Part shown: one piece after another, positions 24,393 to 32,224 of the stretch
Position numbering within the stretch: position 1 is the first letter of the stretch
Layout: each line of letters starts with the position of its first letter
NCBI GenBank assembly: GCA_022763485.1
Contig: JALEGX010000090.1
Span: 1-42,077, forward strand
DNA: 42,077 nucleotides
Direction of reading: 5' to 3'
DNA from: Paracoccaceae bacterium
Lineage (GTDB): Bacteria > Pseudomonadota > Alphaproteobacteria > Rhodobacterales > Rhodobacteraceae
The notes under the pieces: generated by a model
Databases searched by the model: none
Seen by the model: the letters and a program-made list of their open reading frames with translations, nothing else
Told to the model about the DNA's origin: nothing
Position numbers and translations under genes: made by a program

Positions 24393-25439
24393 ATGACCAT
24401 TCAATTCAACGACGAAACCTTCCGCGACGATTTCACCTTCCGGAACTCGCCCGAGGCCATCAAACGCTTCCCCTTCCCGTTCCACGAAGACAGCTACATG
24501 TATTCGGTGAACCTGGAACCGCATGTTGCGCTGAAGCGTCCGGGCTCGCCCTTTGAATTCGCCTTTGACGTGGACGAGCATTACGTCTCTGAAATGGCGG
24601 ACCGCGCCAAGGTGCTGGCGGATGACCCGCTGCGCTGCCAGTCGCTGCCGCACATGACCCTGGCGGGCTGGGACCTGCTGGAATACATCATGGAGGCCAA
24701 GGCGCAGGACTATCCGGACCTGTTCGAGCTGCACAAAAACGGCGACCGCTGGCGCTGGGTCAACAAGCCGCTGGGCATCGACGATACCTTCACCTTCCTC
24801 GATGAGAGCACCCTGCCCTACGGGCCGATGGAATACATCACCCGTCAGACCCAGGGCGATTTTGCCCTGCTGGATCAGCGCGATGACAACCTGTGGATGG
24901 ACGCCGGCATGGTGACAACCCAGGCGGACTGGTCGCTTGACTTCGACATCGGGATGAACTTCTTCGAATGGCACGCGCCGGTGCCCAAGGCGCATGAGAT
25001 GGGCATCTTTGTCCGCGCGTTGAAGTTCCTGCTGAACCTGCAACAGGGTGCGCCGGTGCGCCGCCTGAACTGGACCATGACGGTGAACCCGCTTTTGGAC
25101 ACCAGCCCCGAGAACTATCACAAATGGGGTGAGATGAAGTCCAAGCTGACCAAGGATAACATCGGTGAGAAACAGCACCTGCGGGTTGAGCTGCAGACCC
25201 TGTTCCGCCTGCCGCGTTCCAATGCGATCGCCTTCCCGATCCGCTGCTACCTGTGCAGCTTCAATGATCTGGTAAGCGTTCCGAAGTGGGGCCGTCGCCT
25301 GCACCGGGTGATCCGCGACCTGCCGGACGAGCTGGCGACCTACAAGGGCTTCATCGACAACCGTCCGCTGATGGTTGAATGGCTGTCGCAGTACGATGAC
25401 GGCGCGCCGACCACTGACGGGATCTTCCCCGACGATTGA
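24393..25439 (+). CDS. dmmC: Haem-dependent oxidative N-demethylase catalytic subunit (DUF3445 family)
   Basis: A 348-residue protein with the DUF3445/HODM alpha-subunit pattern: FPFPFHEDSYMYSVNLEPH near the N-terminus, CQSLPHMTLAGWDLLEYIMEAKAQDYPDLFEL, and FEWHAPVPKAHEMGIF. The C-terminal part has HLRVELQTLFRLPRSNAIAFPIRCYLCSF. The family uses haem in a PAS-like fold to oxidise a secondary amine, here DMA to monomethylamine. I cannot place the haem ligand with certainty. GGGAGA precedes the ATG. It is the last gene before a strong terminator. Confidence 0.88.
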   Translation: MTIQFNDETFRDDFTFRNSPEAIKRFPFPFHEDSYMYSVNLEPHVALKRPGSPFEFAFDVDEHYVSEMADRAKVLADDPLRCQSLPHMTLAGWDLLEYIMEAKAQDYPDLFELHKNGDRWRWVNKPLGIDDTFTFLDESTLPYGPMEYITRQTQGDFALLDQRDDNLWMDAGMVTTQADWSLDFDIGMNFFEWHAPVPKAHEMGIFVRALKFLLNLQQGAPVRRLNWTMTVNPLLDTSPENYHKWGEMKSKLTKDNIGEKQHLRVELQTLFRLPRSNAIAFPIRCYLCSFNDLVSVPKWGRRLHRVIRDLPDELATYKGFIDNRPLMVEWLSQYDDGAPTTDGIFPDD

Positions 25440-25492
25440 TCGAAACCTCCCAAGCTGCTGGCGACGTCTCCCCGTGACCACAGCTTTCCTGA

Positions 25493-25525
25493 CTGCCGGT
25501 GCTTCCCAAAGCATCGGCAGTTTTT
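25493..25525 (+). terminator. Rho-independent terminator of the dmm operon
   Basis: CTGCCGGTGCTT (25493-25504) pairs with AAGCATCGGCAG (25509-25520), 12 bp with one G/T pair and a CCCA loop, directly followed by TTTTT. It lies 53 bp after the dmmC stop and separates the operon from the convergent XRE-cupin gene. Confidence 0.9.
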
Positions 25526-25563
25526 CGTTTAGCCCGTCTCAGAGCATCAAAACGTGCGCCGGC

Positions 25564-26220
25564 TCAGCCCGATTGCGGATAGGAGATGATGGAGAGATAG
25601 CGCGCGGGCAGTTCAACCAGAACTTCGGGCCCATGCGGCGCGTCGGCATCAAAGAACAGCGTATCACCCGGCCGCAGACGATACACCTGATCCCCGTGGC
25701 GATAGTCCACCTCACCTTCAAGCATGTACAAAAGCTCGATCCCGTCATGCTGGAAGGTCGGGAACACATCCGACTTTTCCGACAGGGTGATCAGGTAGGG
25801 TTCGACCACAACGCCGCTGGCATTGGCGCCGATGTGCCCCAGCAGGGTGTACTGATGCCCGGCGCGTGTTCCGGCGCGCTCCATGATCACCCCTTCCCCC
25901 GACGGCGTGTGAACCGCATCGCGCTGCTCTTCGAAACGCCGGAAGAACGATGTGATCGGAACACTCAGCGCATTTGCAAGCAGCTGAAGCGTTGTCAGTG
26001 ACGGAGAGGTGTTGCCGTTCTCGATCTTGGACAGCATGCCGATGGACAAGCCAGTAAGAGTTGCAAGCTCGGCGACTGTGATCCCCTGCTGGCGGCGGTA
26101 GGCGCGCACTTCGCGACCGATCGCCACTTCCAGGACTTTTTCTGAGCCCTCACGCACACGGTGAGGATCTTGGGAAAGATTTGTAGGTGCCACGGATTCG
26201 TCTTTTGCTACGTCTTCCAC
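25564..26220 (-). CDS. XRE-family transcriptional regulator with C-terminal cupin domain
   Basis: A 218-residue regulator. The helix-turn-helix is at about 36-92 (REVRAYRRQQGITVAELATLTGLSIGMLSKIENGNTSPS-type, split motif) and a cupin sensor at about 140-212 (GIELLYMLEGEVDYRHG, YRLRPGDTLFFDADAPHGP). This SinR/PuuR-like layout often controls amine, polyamine or amino-acid catabolism, with the ligand bound by the cupin. The start is GTG at 26218-26220, with AAGGA nine bases upstream. It is convergent with dmmC and downstream of the ABC operon on the same strand. A role in methylamine control is inferred from place only. Confidence 0.85.
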   Translation of the reverse strand: MEDVAKDESVAPTNLSQDPHRVREGSEKVLEVAIGREVRAYRRQQGITVAELATLTGLSIGMLSKIENGNTSPSLTTLQLLANALSVPITSFFRRFEEQRDAVHTPSGEGVIMERAGTRAGHQYTLLGHIGANASGVVVEPYLITLSEKSDVFPTFQHDGIELLYMLEGEVDYRHGDQVYRLRPGDTLFFDADAPHGPEVLVELPARYLSIISYPQSG

Positions 26221-26499
26221 TCTTTATTTTCCTTGTTGATGGCTCCGTACAAGTGCGGTTCGACCCGAAAGCGTTTTCCGGCACTCCTTTCGTCACTCAT
26301 GCGAAATAATGTTTCCCACAATGCAAGAATTGGACAATTCATGTCGTTGCGCAAGAGCAACTCCAATGAAGAAACAGGGAGCCGCGACAGTTCAGCAACA
26401 TTATTTGGCACAAGCGCGCAGTTGGTCAGTCCAGGCGAATCCGCGCGTTGCGTCCGCCTGGCTGGTTCATTTCATCACGTTGGTCCGGGATACCCGTTG
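26221..26499 (-). promoter_or_regulatory. Leader region of the XRE-cupin gene with a palindrome
   Basis: The 279 bp between the XRE gene and the end of the ABC operon hold no convincing gene. GAATT-GGAC-AATTC (26327-26340) is a perfect 5-4-5 inverted repeat, about 110 bp upstream of the GTG start. It is a possible operator for the XRE protein itself. A small CGGG/CCCG hairpin lies near 26488, but I see no clear terminator after the upstream gene. Confidence 0.35.
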
Positions 26500-27057
26500 C
26501 TACCGGTCGGCAATCATCAGGCAGGCGCTCAGCACCTTCCGGGTATCGTCAAAAACGGTGGGTTTCTCCCCGCGCCAGCGGGCATAGTGACGATGCGGGT
26601 TGCTTGAACGTCCGGTCAATGCGCGCAGCGTCTCTTCGGTCTCTGCCGCGAACTTGCCGATGCGGGTCCGCAGATTGCCGTGATAGGTATCACGATGCAG
26701 CGCCTCCATCCGCAGATGGAACAGCGACGAGCGGCTGCGCGGCAGGATCGTCATGCCTTCGATCTGCTGCTTTGCCCCGGCCCAGACCTGAAGCGCACGG
26801 ACCTGCTGTGCCTCTGCCGCAGCGGCCCGCCCTTTGTCGCTCAGCGACAGGGACAGGTTGGCAGCACTTGCGGCGCGGCGCAGATCGCCGGCAGAAAAAC
26901 AGACCCGCGCGATCAGATCCGCGACCACAAAGGACCGGTGTGCCAGCTTCCGCGCCTGGGCATCCGAGCTGTCCGACCACGCCTGAAGCGCACGTTCGGT
27001 CACCCGCTCCCAGATCAGGTCGGCGCGGGACCATCCGGCCTCGCGCGCAACCTTCAT
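26500..27057 (-). CDS. Uncharacterised protein at the end of the ABC transporter operon
   Basis: A 185-residue protein I do not recognise. It is mostly predicted helix: ERVTERALQAWSDSSDAQARKLAHRSFVVADLIAR, then a helical AGDLRRAASAANLSLSLSDKG repeat-like segment. A basic C-terminal half contains RSSNPHRHYARWRGEKPTVFDDTRKVL. No signal peptide, membrane helix, Cys cluster or nucleotide motif is seen. The start at 27055-27057 is 13 bp beyond the livF-like stop, so it is probably co-translated with the transporter. An in-frame start at 27099 would overlap that gene. The helix pairs faintly recall TPR-type repeats. Confidence 0.7.
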   Translation of the reverse strand: MKVAREAGWSRADLIWERVTERALQAWSDSSDAQARKLAHRSFVVADLIARVCFSAGDLRRAASAANLSLSLSDKGRAAAAEAQQVRALQVWAGAKQQIEGMTILPRSRSSLFHLRMEALHRDTYHGNLRTRIGKFAAETEETLRALTGRSSNPHRHYARWRGEKPTVFDDTRKVLSACLMIADR

Positions 27058-27070
27058 TTCCGTATCCGAT

Positions 27071-27778
27071 TTAGAGCCCCAGATAGGCAGCGCGGACATG
27101 TTCATTGTCGTGAAGCTCATTTGCAGGTCCCTCCAAGGCAGCATTTCCGGTTTCCAGAACATAGGCGTAATCCGCCAGCTCCAGCGCCAGTTCGGCATTC
27201 TGTTCGACCAGGACCACGGACAGGCCCTGTTCGTTGATCTCTTCCACGATCTGGGCGATCTCTTCGACGATCACCGGGGCCAGGCCCATGGACGGCTCAT
27301 CCATCAACAGCAGCCGCGGGCGGGACATCAGCGCCCGACCGATGGCCAGCATCTGCTGTTCGCCGCCCGACATCGTCTTGGCCAGTTGCACCCGCCGCTC
27401 GCGTAGGCGCGGGAAGCGTTTGAACACGTCTTCCAGATCGTCTTCGATCGCGTCGGTGTCCTTGCGCAGAAAGGCCCCGGTTCGGAGGTTTTCCTCAACC
27501 GTCATATCCGGAAAGATACGCCGCCCCTCGGGCACATGAGCAATCCCGTTCGCCACGATCTTGTGCGCCGGAAGGTGGTCAATCCGATGCCCTTCGAACA
27601 GGATCTCTCCCTTGGTGATGGGCAGCATTCCCGACATGGCGCGCAGCGTCGTGGTCTTGCCCGCACCGTTCGCGCCGATGATCGTGACGATCTTGCCCGC
27701 CGGCACAGACACCGAGATGTCACGGATCGCGTTGATCTTGCCATAGTTGACGGCGATATTCTTCATCTCAAGCAACAT
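27071..27778 (-). CDS. Branched-chain-type ABC transporter ATP-binding protein (LivF-like)
   Basis: A 235-residue ATPase. Walker A is GANGAGKTTT, the Q-loop region contains HVPEGRRIFP, the signature is MSGGEQQML, and Walker B is LLLMDEPSMGLAP with a following switch His replaced in EQNAELAL, as in LivF. I start at the ATG at 27776-27778, which has GGAGG eight bases upstream; a TTG start 15 bases earlier is less likely. The start overlaps the livG-like stop by 11 bases. It powers the transporter together with the LivG-like ATPase. The substrate cannot be read from this subunit. Confidence 0.93.
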   Translation of the reverse strand: MLLEMKNIAVNYGKINAIRDISVSVPAGKIVTIIGANGAGKTTTLRAMSGMLPITKGEILFEGHRIDHLPAHKIVANGIAHVPEGRRIFPDMTVEENLRTGAFLRKDTDAIEDDLEDVFKRFPRLRERRVQLAKTMSGGEQQMLAIGRALMSRPRLLLMDEPSMGLAPVIVEEIAQIVEEINEQGLSVVLVEQNAELALELADYAYVLETGNAALEGPANELHDNEHVRAAYLGL

Positions 27779-28535
27779 GGCGCGCGCCTCCAAGATAGGC
27801 CTCGATCACGGCCGGGTGATTACGGATCTCGGTCGGACCGCCTTCGGCCAGGAACTTGCCGAAGCTCATGCAGGTGATGTTGTCACACAGCCCCATGATC
27901 GCCTGCATGTCGTGCTCAACGATCAGGATGGTGATGCCGTCCGCCTTGAGCCGCTCCATCAGGTCCATCATCTGGCGGGTCTCTTCCGGGTTCATCCCGG
28001 TAAAGGGTTCATCCAGCAGGATCACGTCCGGGTGGCTGGCATAGGCGACTGCCATGCCCAGCGCCCGCTGGTGCCCGTGGGACAGGTCCCCGGCCTTTTC
28101 GTCCAGCAGCCCATCCAGACCAAAGAACTCCAACGCCTCCTTGGCGCGGGCCTCGGCCCCATGGCGATCCTCCTTGTCCCAACCGATGATCGCCGCAAAG
28201 ATATTGGGGCGGAACGGCATATGGGTGCCCACCAGCGCGTTCTCCAACACCGTCAGTTCGGCAAAGAGGGTCGAATGCTGGAAGGTGCGGACCACCCCAC
28301 GGCGTGCAACCTCATGCATTTGCAGGCCCGAGATGTTTTCGCCGCGCAGCAGCACCTGCCCTTCGGTCGGCTTGTAGAAGCCCGAGATCATGTTGAACGT
28401 GGTGGTCTTGCCTGCCCCGTTGGGACCGATCAGGCCATGGATCGTCCCATGTTCCACCTTGAAGGACAGGTTATCGACCGCCGTCAGCCCGCCAAAGCGC
28501 ATGGTCAGGTTTTTCACTTCGAGAAAGTTGGTCAT
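27768..28535 (-). CDS. Branched-chain-type ABC transporter ATP-binding protein (LivG-like)
   Basis: A 255-residue ATPase. It starts with FLEVKNLTMRFGGLTAVDNLSF and has Walker A GPNGAGKTTTFNMISG, a signature LSHGHQRALGMA (LSxGxQR as in LivG) and Walker B VILLDEPFTGMNPEE. The switch His is in IVEHDMQAIM. The C-terminal extension (GPTEIRNHPAVIEAYLG) is typical of LivG. It overlaps livM by four bases (ATGA) and livF by 11 bases. It is part of one high-affinity uptake system with the SBP at 30444. Confidence 0.94.
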   Translation of the reverse strand: MTNFLEVKNLTMRFGGLTAVDNLSFKVEHGTIHGLIGPNGAGKTTTFNMISGFYKPTEGQVLLRGENISGLQMHEVARRGVVRTFQHSTLFAELTVLENALVGTHMPFRPNIFAAIIGWDKEDRHGAEARAKEALEFFGLDGLLDEKAGDLSHGHQRALGMAVAYASHPDVILLDEPFTGMNPEETRQMMDLMERLKADGITILIVEHDMQAIMGLCDNITCMSFGKFLAEGGPTEIRNHPAVIEAYLGGARHVA

Positions 28536-29512
28536 TCTGCCGGGCTCCTTTGTGCGGTGCCATTCGGGGCGCGTTTCCGGGTCAGTTTCTGCACGATGCT
28601 TTCAAGCCCGTTGGGCAGGAACAGGATCGACAGGATCATGATCGCGCCGTAGATGAGCGGGCGCATCTGCTCGAGGCCCAGTTCACGCAGGACGATCTCG
28701 TTGATCACGGTCAGAACCACGCAGCCCAGGATCGGGCCATAGAAAGTCGCCGTTCCACCCACGATGGCCCAGGTCAGCACAAAGACCATCAGGTCGATGT
28801 CAAAGGCGTTGGGATTGATGGTGCCCACATAATGCGCCAGCAGCGCGCCCGAGATTCCGGCGAAGCCAGAGGCGATGGCGAAGGCCAGTGTCCGATAGGC
28901 GCGCACGTTCACACCCGAGGCCTGGGCCAGCTTGTCCTGCCAATGTACAGCATGGAAGGTCAGGCCAACGGGGGATTTCTCAATCCGCCACAGGATCCAC
29001 AGACAGATGATCACGATGAACCCGGCGAAATAGTAGTAGCTGGTGGGTTCAAAGAAATCGAACTGGTAAAAACCGAGCGAGAAATCGGGCATCGGGTCGA
29101 TCCCCTTGATCCCCTTGGCACCACCGAACGGATCGCGGAACCGCTTCCACAGCAGCCGGATGATTTCACCCGCCGCAAAGGACCCGATGAGGAAGTAGAA
29201 CCCCTTCATCCGGAACAGCGGGAAGGACAACAACACCGCCAGCAGCGCGGCGGCGACCCCGCCCAGCAGCATCGAAACCGGCACATAGACGCCCAGCTTC
29301 TTGGTCAGCAGGGCAGAGGTGTAGGCCCCCACCCCCATGATGACCACATGCCCCAGCGACCATTCCCCGGTCAGGGTCAGCAGGCGATAGGAGGAAACAA
29401 GCAGAACATTGATGGTCAGGAAGACCAGAATTTCCTGCTGCGAAAAGCTCAACCCATGCGGCAGGGCGATCAGCGCGGCCAGCGCCGCAATCCAAATCAG
29501 AATCTTAGGCAC
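28532..29512 (-). CDS. Branched-chain-type ABC transporter permease (LivM-like)
   Basis: A permease of about 326 residues with roughly ten membrane segments. It has the LivM landmarks GEWSLGHVVIMGVGAYTSALL and LIGSFAAGEIIRLLWKRF. VGLTFHAVHWQDKLAQASGVNVRAYRTLAFAIASGFAGISGAL forms the coupling region. No ATG is available: I use GTG at 29510-29512, with GGGAG eight bases upstream. GTG at 29519-29521 or TTG at 29525-29527 remain possible. It overlaps the livH stop and the livG start, so the permease and ATPase genes form one coupled block. Confidence 0.9.
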   Translation of the reverse strand: MPKILIWIAALAALIALPHGLSFSQQEILVFLTINVLLVSSYRLLTLTGEWSLGHVVIMGVGAYTSALLTKKLGVYVPVSMLLGGVAAALLAVLLSFPLFRMKGFYFLIGSFAAGEIIRLLWKRFRDPFGGAKGIKGIDPMPDFSLGFYQFDFFEPTSYYYFAGFIVIICLWILWRIEKSPVGLTFHAVHWQDKLAQASGVNVRAYRTLAFAIASGFAGISGALLAHYVGTINPNAFDIDLMVFVLTWAIVGGTATFYGPILGCVVLTVINEIVLRELGLEQMRPLIYGAIMILSILFLPNGLESIVQKLTRKRAPNGTAQRSPAE

Positions 29513-30374
29513 GATCCGCACTCCCAAACAGGCCGGTCGGCTTGACGATCAGCACGATCAGCATCAGGCACAGGCCAACAATGTCCGCCAGAACGCCGTC
29601 ATAGAAGGTCGTGACGAAGGTGTGGACGATGGCGTAGGCCACGGAGGCCACGATGGCGCCTTCCAACGATCCGACACCGCCCACGATGATCACGATGAAC
29701 GCGGTCACGATGACGGAATGCCCCATGTGCGGGTTTACCGACACCAGCGGCGCGGTCAGCGCACCGGCAATCCCGGCCAGCCCCGCCCCGATGAACATGG
29801 CGATCTTGGCGGTTTGGGTGATCGAAATCCCTTGCAGCGCCGCCGCCTCGGGATCCTGGGCAGACGCCCGCAGGGCCCAGCCGAACTTGGTCTTCTTCAG
29901 GAAGTACCAAAGCGCGCTGAGCAGAACCAGAGCCGCGACAATCACATAGAGGCGCGCCACCGGCAGACGGATCTTGTCGGAGAAGACGATCACGTCCTGT
30001 GTCACCGGCGGAATATGCTCCATCCGAACGCCGAACCCCATGACCGCCAGAGCCTGAAGGATCATCAGGAAGCCGATCGAGGCCACCAGGCCACCCAGCG
30101 GATTGTCTTTGAGAGGCCTGAAGAGCGCCTTTTCCATCAACAGGCCCAGGCAGCCGACAAACACGAGGCCAATGGCCACCGCGACAAAGAAGGGGACATG
30201 AAGGTCCGCATATAGGGCAACGATTGCGTAGGCACCCGCCATGAACAATTCGCCATGGGCAAAGTTAACCACTCCCATCACGCCGAAGATCAGCACCAGG
30301 CCGACGGCGACAAGGGAAATATAGCTCGCAGCATACACGGCGTTAAGGCCGGTCTGCGCCAGAAGTTCCAACAT
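29505..30374 (-). CDS. Branched-chain-type ABC transporter permease (LivH-like)
   Basis: A 289-residue permease with about eight membrane segments. The N-terminal half has the family motif IFGVMGVVNFAHGELFMAGAY. The coupling helix region is WALRASAQDPEAAALQGI, followed by KIAMFIGAGLAGIAGALTAPLV. It pairs with the LivM-like protein as the membrane channel. It starts 69 bp after the SBP gene, with a perfect stem-loop in that gap, and its end overlaps the livM start. No strong ribosome site is seen before the ATG. Confidence 0.94.
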   Translation of the reverse strand: MLELLAQTGLNAVYAASYISLVAVGLVLIFGVMGVVNFAHGELFMAGAYAIVALYADLHVPFFVAVAIGLVFVGCLGLLMEKALFRPLKDNPLGGLVASIGFLMILQALAVMGFGVRMEHIPPVTQDVIVFSDKIRLPVARLYVIVAALVLLSALWYFLKKTKFGWALRASAQDPEAAALQGISITQTAKIAMFIGAGLAGIAGALTAPLVSVNPHMGHSVIVTAFIVIIVGGVGSLEGAIVASVAYAIVHTFVTTFYDGVLADIVGLCLMLIVLIVKPTGLFGSADRA

Positions 30375-30401
30375 CGGATTGTCTCTATTTTTCAGTAGGT
30401 T

Positions 30402-30427
30402 TGCGGCGTGACGCAGGCCACGCCGCA
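30402..30427 (-). other. Stem-loop between SBP and permease genes
   Basis: TGCGGCGTG (30402-30410) and CACGCCGCA (30419-30427) form a perfect 9-bp stem with an eight-base loop and no T-run after it on the minus strand. Stems here commonly protect the upstream SBP mRNA and give more binding protein than permease (known from other ABC operons; inferred here). Confidence 0.6.
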
Positions 30428-30443
30428 GGACGCATCGGCGCGC

Positions 30444-31736
30444 TTAGCCGCGCTGATCCCACATCTGATCATAGGCTTTCATGTGCTTGATCAGCAGGTC
30501 ACCATGCTTGGCATACCACTCCGGGATGGACCGGAAGCCCTTGATCCGGGCCTTGCCCTTTTCGATCGCGACAACAGGCCAGTCGCCGACCAGTGCATTG
30601 TCGATCCCGAACAGTTCGGTCCCCCACCAGTCTGCGTCGCCGAAGGCATGTTTGCCCTTGCCGCCTTCCTTCATCGCGGCAGCAACCGCATCCGGATCTG
30701 CCGACCCGGCCTTTTCGGCCGCGGCCTTCCACAGGTCCATGATCGAGGCATATTCCCAGCTCACCGCGCCCCACTGACCGGGGTGGCGTTCATTGAAAGC
30801 TGCGTAGAAGCCGTTCGGATCGGTGAAGTTGATGTTGTCAGCGTTCAGCGCCGGATCGTCGAAGTCCGGGAACTGGAAGATGAAGCCTTCCATGAACTCT
30901 TCCGACGTCTTCGAAATCATCTGATCATAGAAATCGGCAGTGCAGGAGATGATCTGGCCCTTGAAGCCCTGCTGGAACAACTGTTCTGCGATCGGGTGAA
31001 CGTAGTCGGAATAGCAGGTGTCCAGGCAGACGATGTCCGGGTTCTTGCTGATCAGACGGGTCACAACCGGCGCAAAGTCGGTGGTTGCCGGGTCAAACAG
31101 CAGCGGATCGTCCAGCATCTCGATGCCGGCGGCTTCGAAGGCGGCCAGATAGGTCGCGACCGAAGGCAGCCCCAGCGCATCATCCTGCGCGCACATCACG
31201 GCGGTCTTCAGCTCGGGGCGGTTTTCGGCCAGCCATTCCACACCGGTCACGTTGTAGATCGGATGCACCTCGGCGGGCGCGATCAGCGTGTTGGTGTCGG
31301 GCGACAGGTCCGACGGCAGCAGGGTGGAGAACAACATACCGGTCTTGTCCGCCACCGGCTGCACGCCGGGCCAGGTGTCACCACCCAGCATCATGATAAA
31401 GCTCACGCCGTCCTCACGGATCAGCTTGGTCGCGCCGGTGCGCGCCTTGGCCGGATCATATTCGTTGTCGTAGGACACGAATTCGACCTTGTGCATACCA
31501 TCGGCCAGCTTGATCCCGCCTGCGGCATTCACGCGCTCGGCCCAGATCTCGCAGCCATCCAGCCCGGGCTTGCCCCAGGCCGCAACCGCACCGGTCAGCG
31601 GCGCAAGGAAGCCGATCTTGATGGTTTCTCCGGCGGCCAACGCCATTCCCGGAAGCCCGGCGCTCATCGCGGTCGCTGCGGTCGACTTCAAAAAAGTCCG
31701 CCGCGTCAGTCCGGATTTCACGATCTTGGAAATCAT
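30444..31736 (-). CDS. ABC transporter substrate-binding protein, Tat-type signal
   Basis: A 430-residue type I periplasmic binding protein (Peripla_BP_6, UrtA/LivK-like). It has a twin-arginine signal (TRRTFLKSTAATA, residues 11-23) with likely cleavage after ALA near 34. The mature part has IGFLAPLTGAVAAWGKPGLDG, MMLGGDTWPGVQPVADKTGM, STLLPSDLSPDTN, VTGVEWLAENRPELKTAVM and FQFPDFDDPAL. Relatives bind amides, urea or amino acids. Given the surrounding genes, a methylated amine or an N-methylated amino acid is a reasonable candidate (inference). GGGAGA precedes the ATG. It is the first gene of the operon, with a TGGTTCAACCA palindrome upstream. Confidence 0.9.
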   Translation of the reverse strand: MISKIVKSGLTRRTFLKSTAATAMSAGLPGMALAAGETIKIGFLAPLTGAVAAWGKPGLDGCEIWAERVNAAGGIKLADGMHKVEFVSYDNEYDPAKARTGATKLIREDGVSFIMMLGGDTWPGVQPVADKTGMLFSTLLPSDLSPDTNTLIAPAEVHPIYNVTGVEWLAENRPELKTAVMCAQDDALGLPSVATYLAAFEAAGIEMLDDPLLFDPATTDFAPVVTRLISKNPDIVCLDTCYSDYVHPIAEQLFQQGFKGQIISCTADFYDQMISKTSEEFMEGFIFQFPDFDDPALNADNINFTDPNGFYAAFNERHPGQWGAVSWEYASIMDLWKAAAEKAGSADPDAVAAAMKEGGKGKHAFGDADWWGTELFGIDNALVGDWPVVAIEKGKARIKGFRSIPEWYAKHGDLLIKHMKAYDQMWDQRG

Positions 31737-32220
31737 TTCATTCTCCCATGTTGGAACCGCCCGTTGGAATGCGGTCTGAATTCATCGAAACCTGCAGCCT
31801 TCTTTGGGCCTCCGCGGTGATATTTTGGTTCAACCAGAACTGAACCAGTTTGCGGAAATTGGATCGGTTTCGCCTCGACGCTAACAGAATCGGCATTCAC
31901 CAACAAGAAATTTTATTTCTCTATGGTGCAATACTGTGAACCAATTCCTGAACCACACGTACAGAAATCGGTTTAAAATCAAGGATATTCACTCAAAAAC
32001 ATGCACTTAACGGTCATGTAATGCACCCATTCAAGACGGACCAATTTTGATACCAATTTGAGCACAAGGCTTGTTGAGCAGTCACATTCGGGATAATCTG
32101 AGACCCAATGACAGGCATCTTCCGACTTGCGAAACGCCGCAACAGAGCCGAAAAGGCCCCGTTGCTCCCTGATGGAGCCAGACCGGCGTCCGCTTTCGTA
32201 ATGAACACCAGAGTATCCAG
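31737..32220. promoter_or_regulatory. Divergent SBP / gntR control region with TGGT/ACCA sites
   Basis: These 484 bp hold no full-size gene. Half-sites of the dmm/tmm operator type recur: TGGTTCAACCA (31826-31836, perfect arms), GAACCAG (31842-31848), and TGGTGC with GAACCAATTC and GAACCAC near 31924-31955. A direct repeat ACCAATTT occurs at 32040-32047 and 32052-32059. The first group faces the ABC operon and the last lies about 165 bp before gntR. The pattern suits autoregulation plus control of the transporter. A 38-codon open frame (32108-32224) ends over the gntR start. Confidence 0.6.
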
Positions 32221-32224
32221 ATGA
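32108..32224 (+). CDS. Possible upstream leader peptide coupled to gntR
   Basis: A 38-codon frame starting ATG at 32108. The peptide is strongly basic (MTGIFRLAKRRNRAEKAP at its start). Its TGA stop overlaps the gntR ATG as ATGA. The gntR start has no good ribosome site of its own, so termination-reinitiation could supply one. A frame of this length can arise by chance and its own ribosome site is weak, so confidence is low. Confidence 0.25.
   Translation: MTGIFRLAKRRNRAEKAPLLPDGARPASAFVMNTRVSR

Noticed and set aside
23595-25514. 639-codon open frame on the minus strand
   Set aside because: Antisense to dmmB and dmmC and overlaps the dmm terminator. No recognisable domain.
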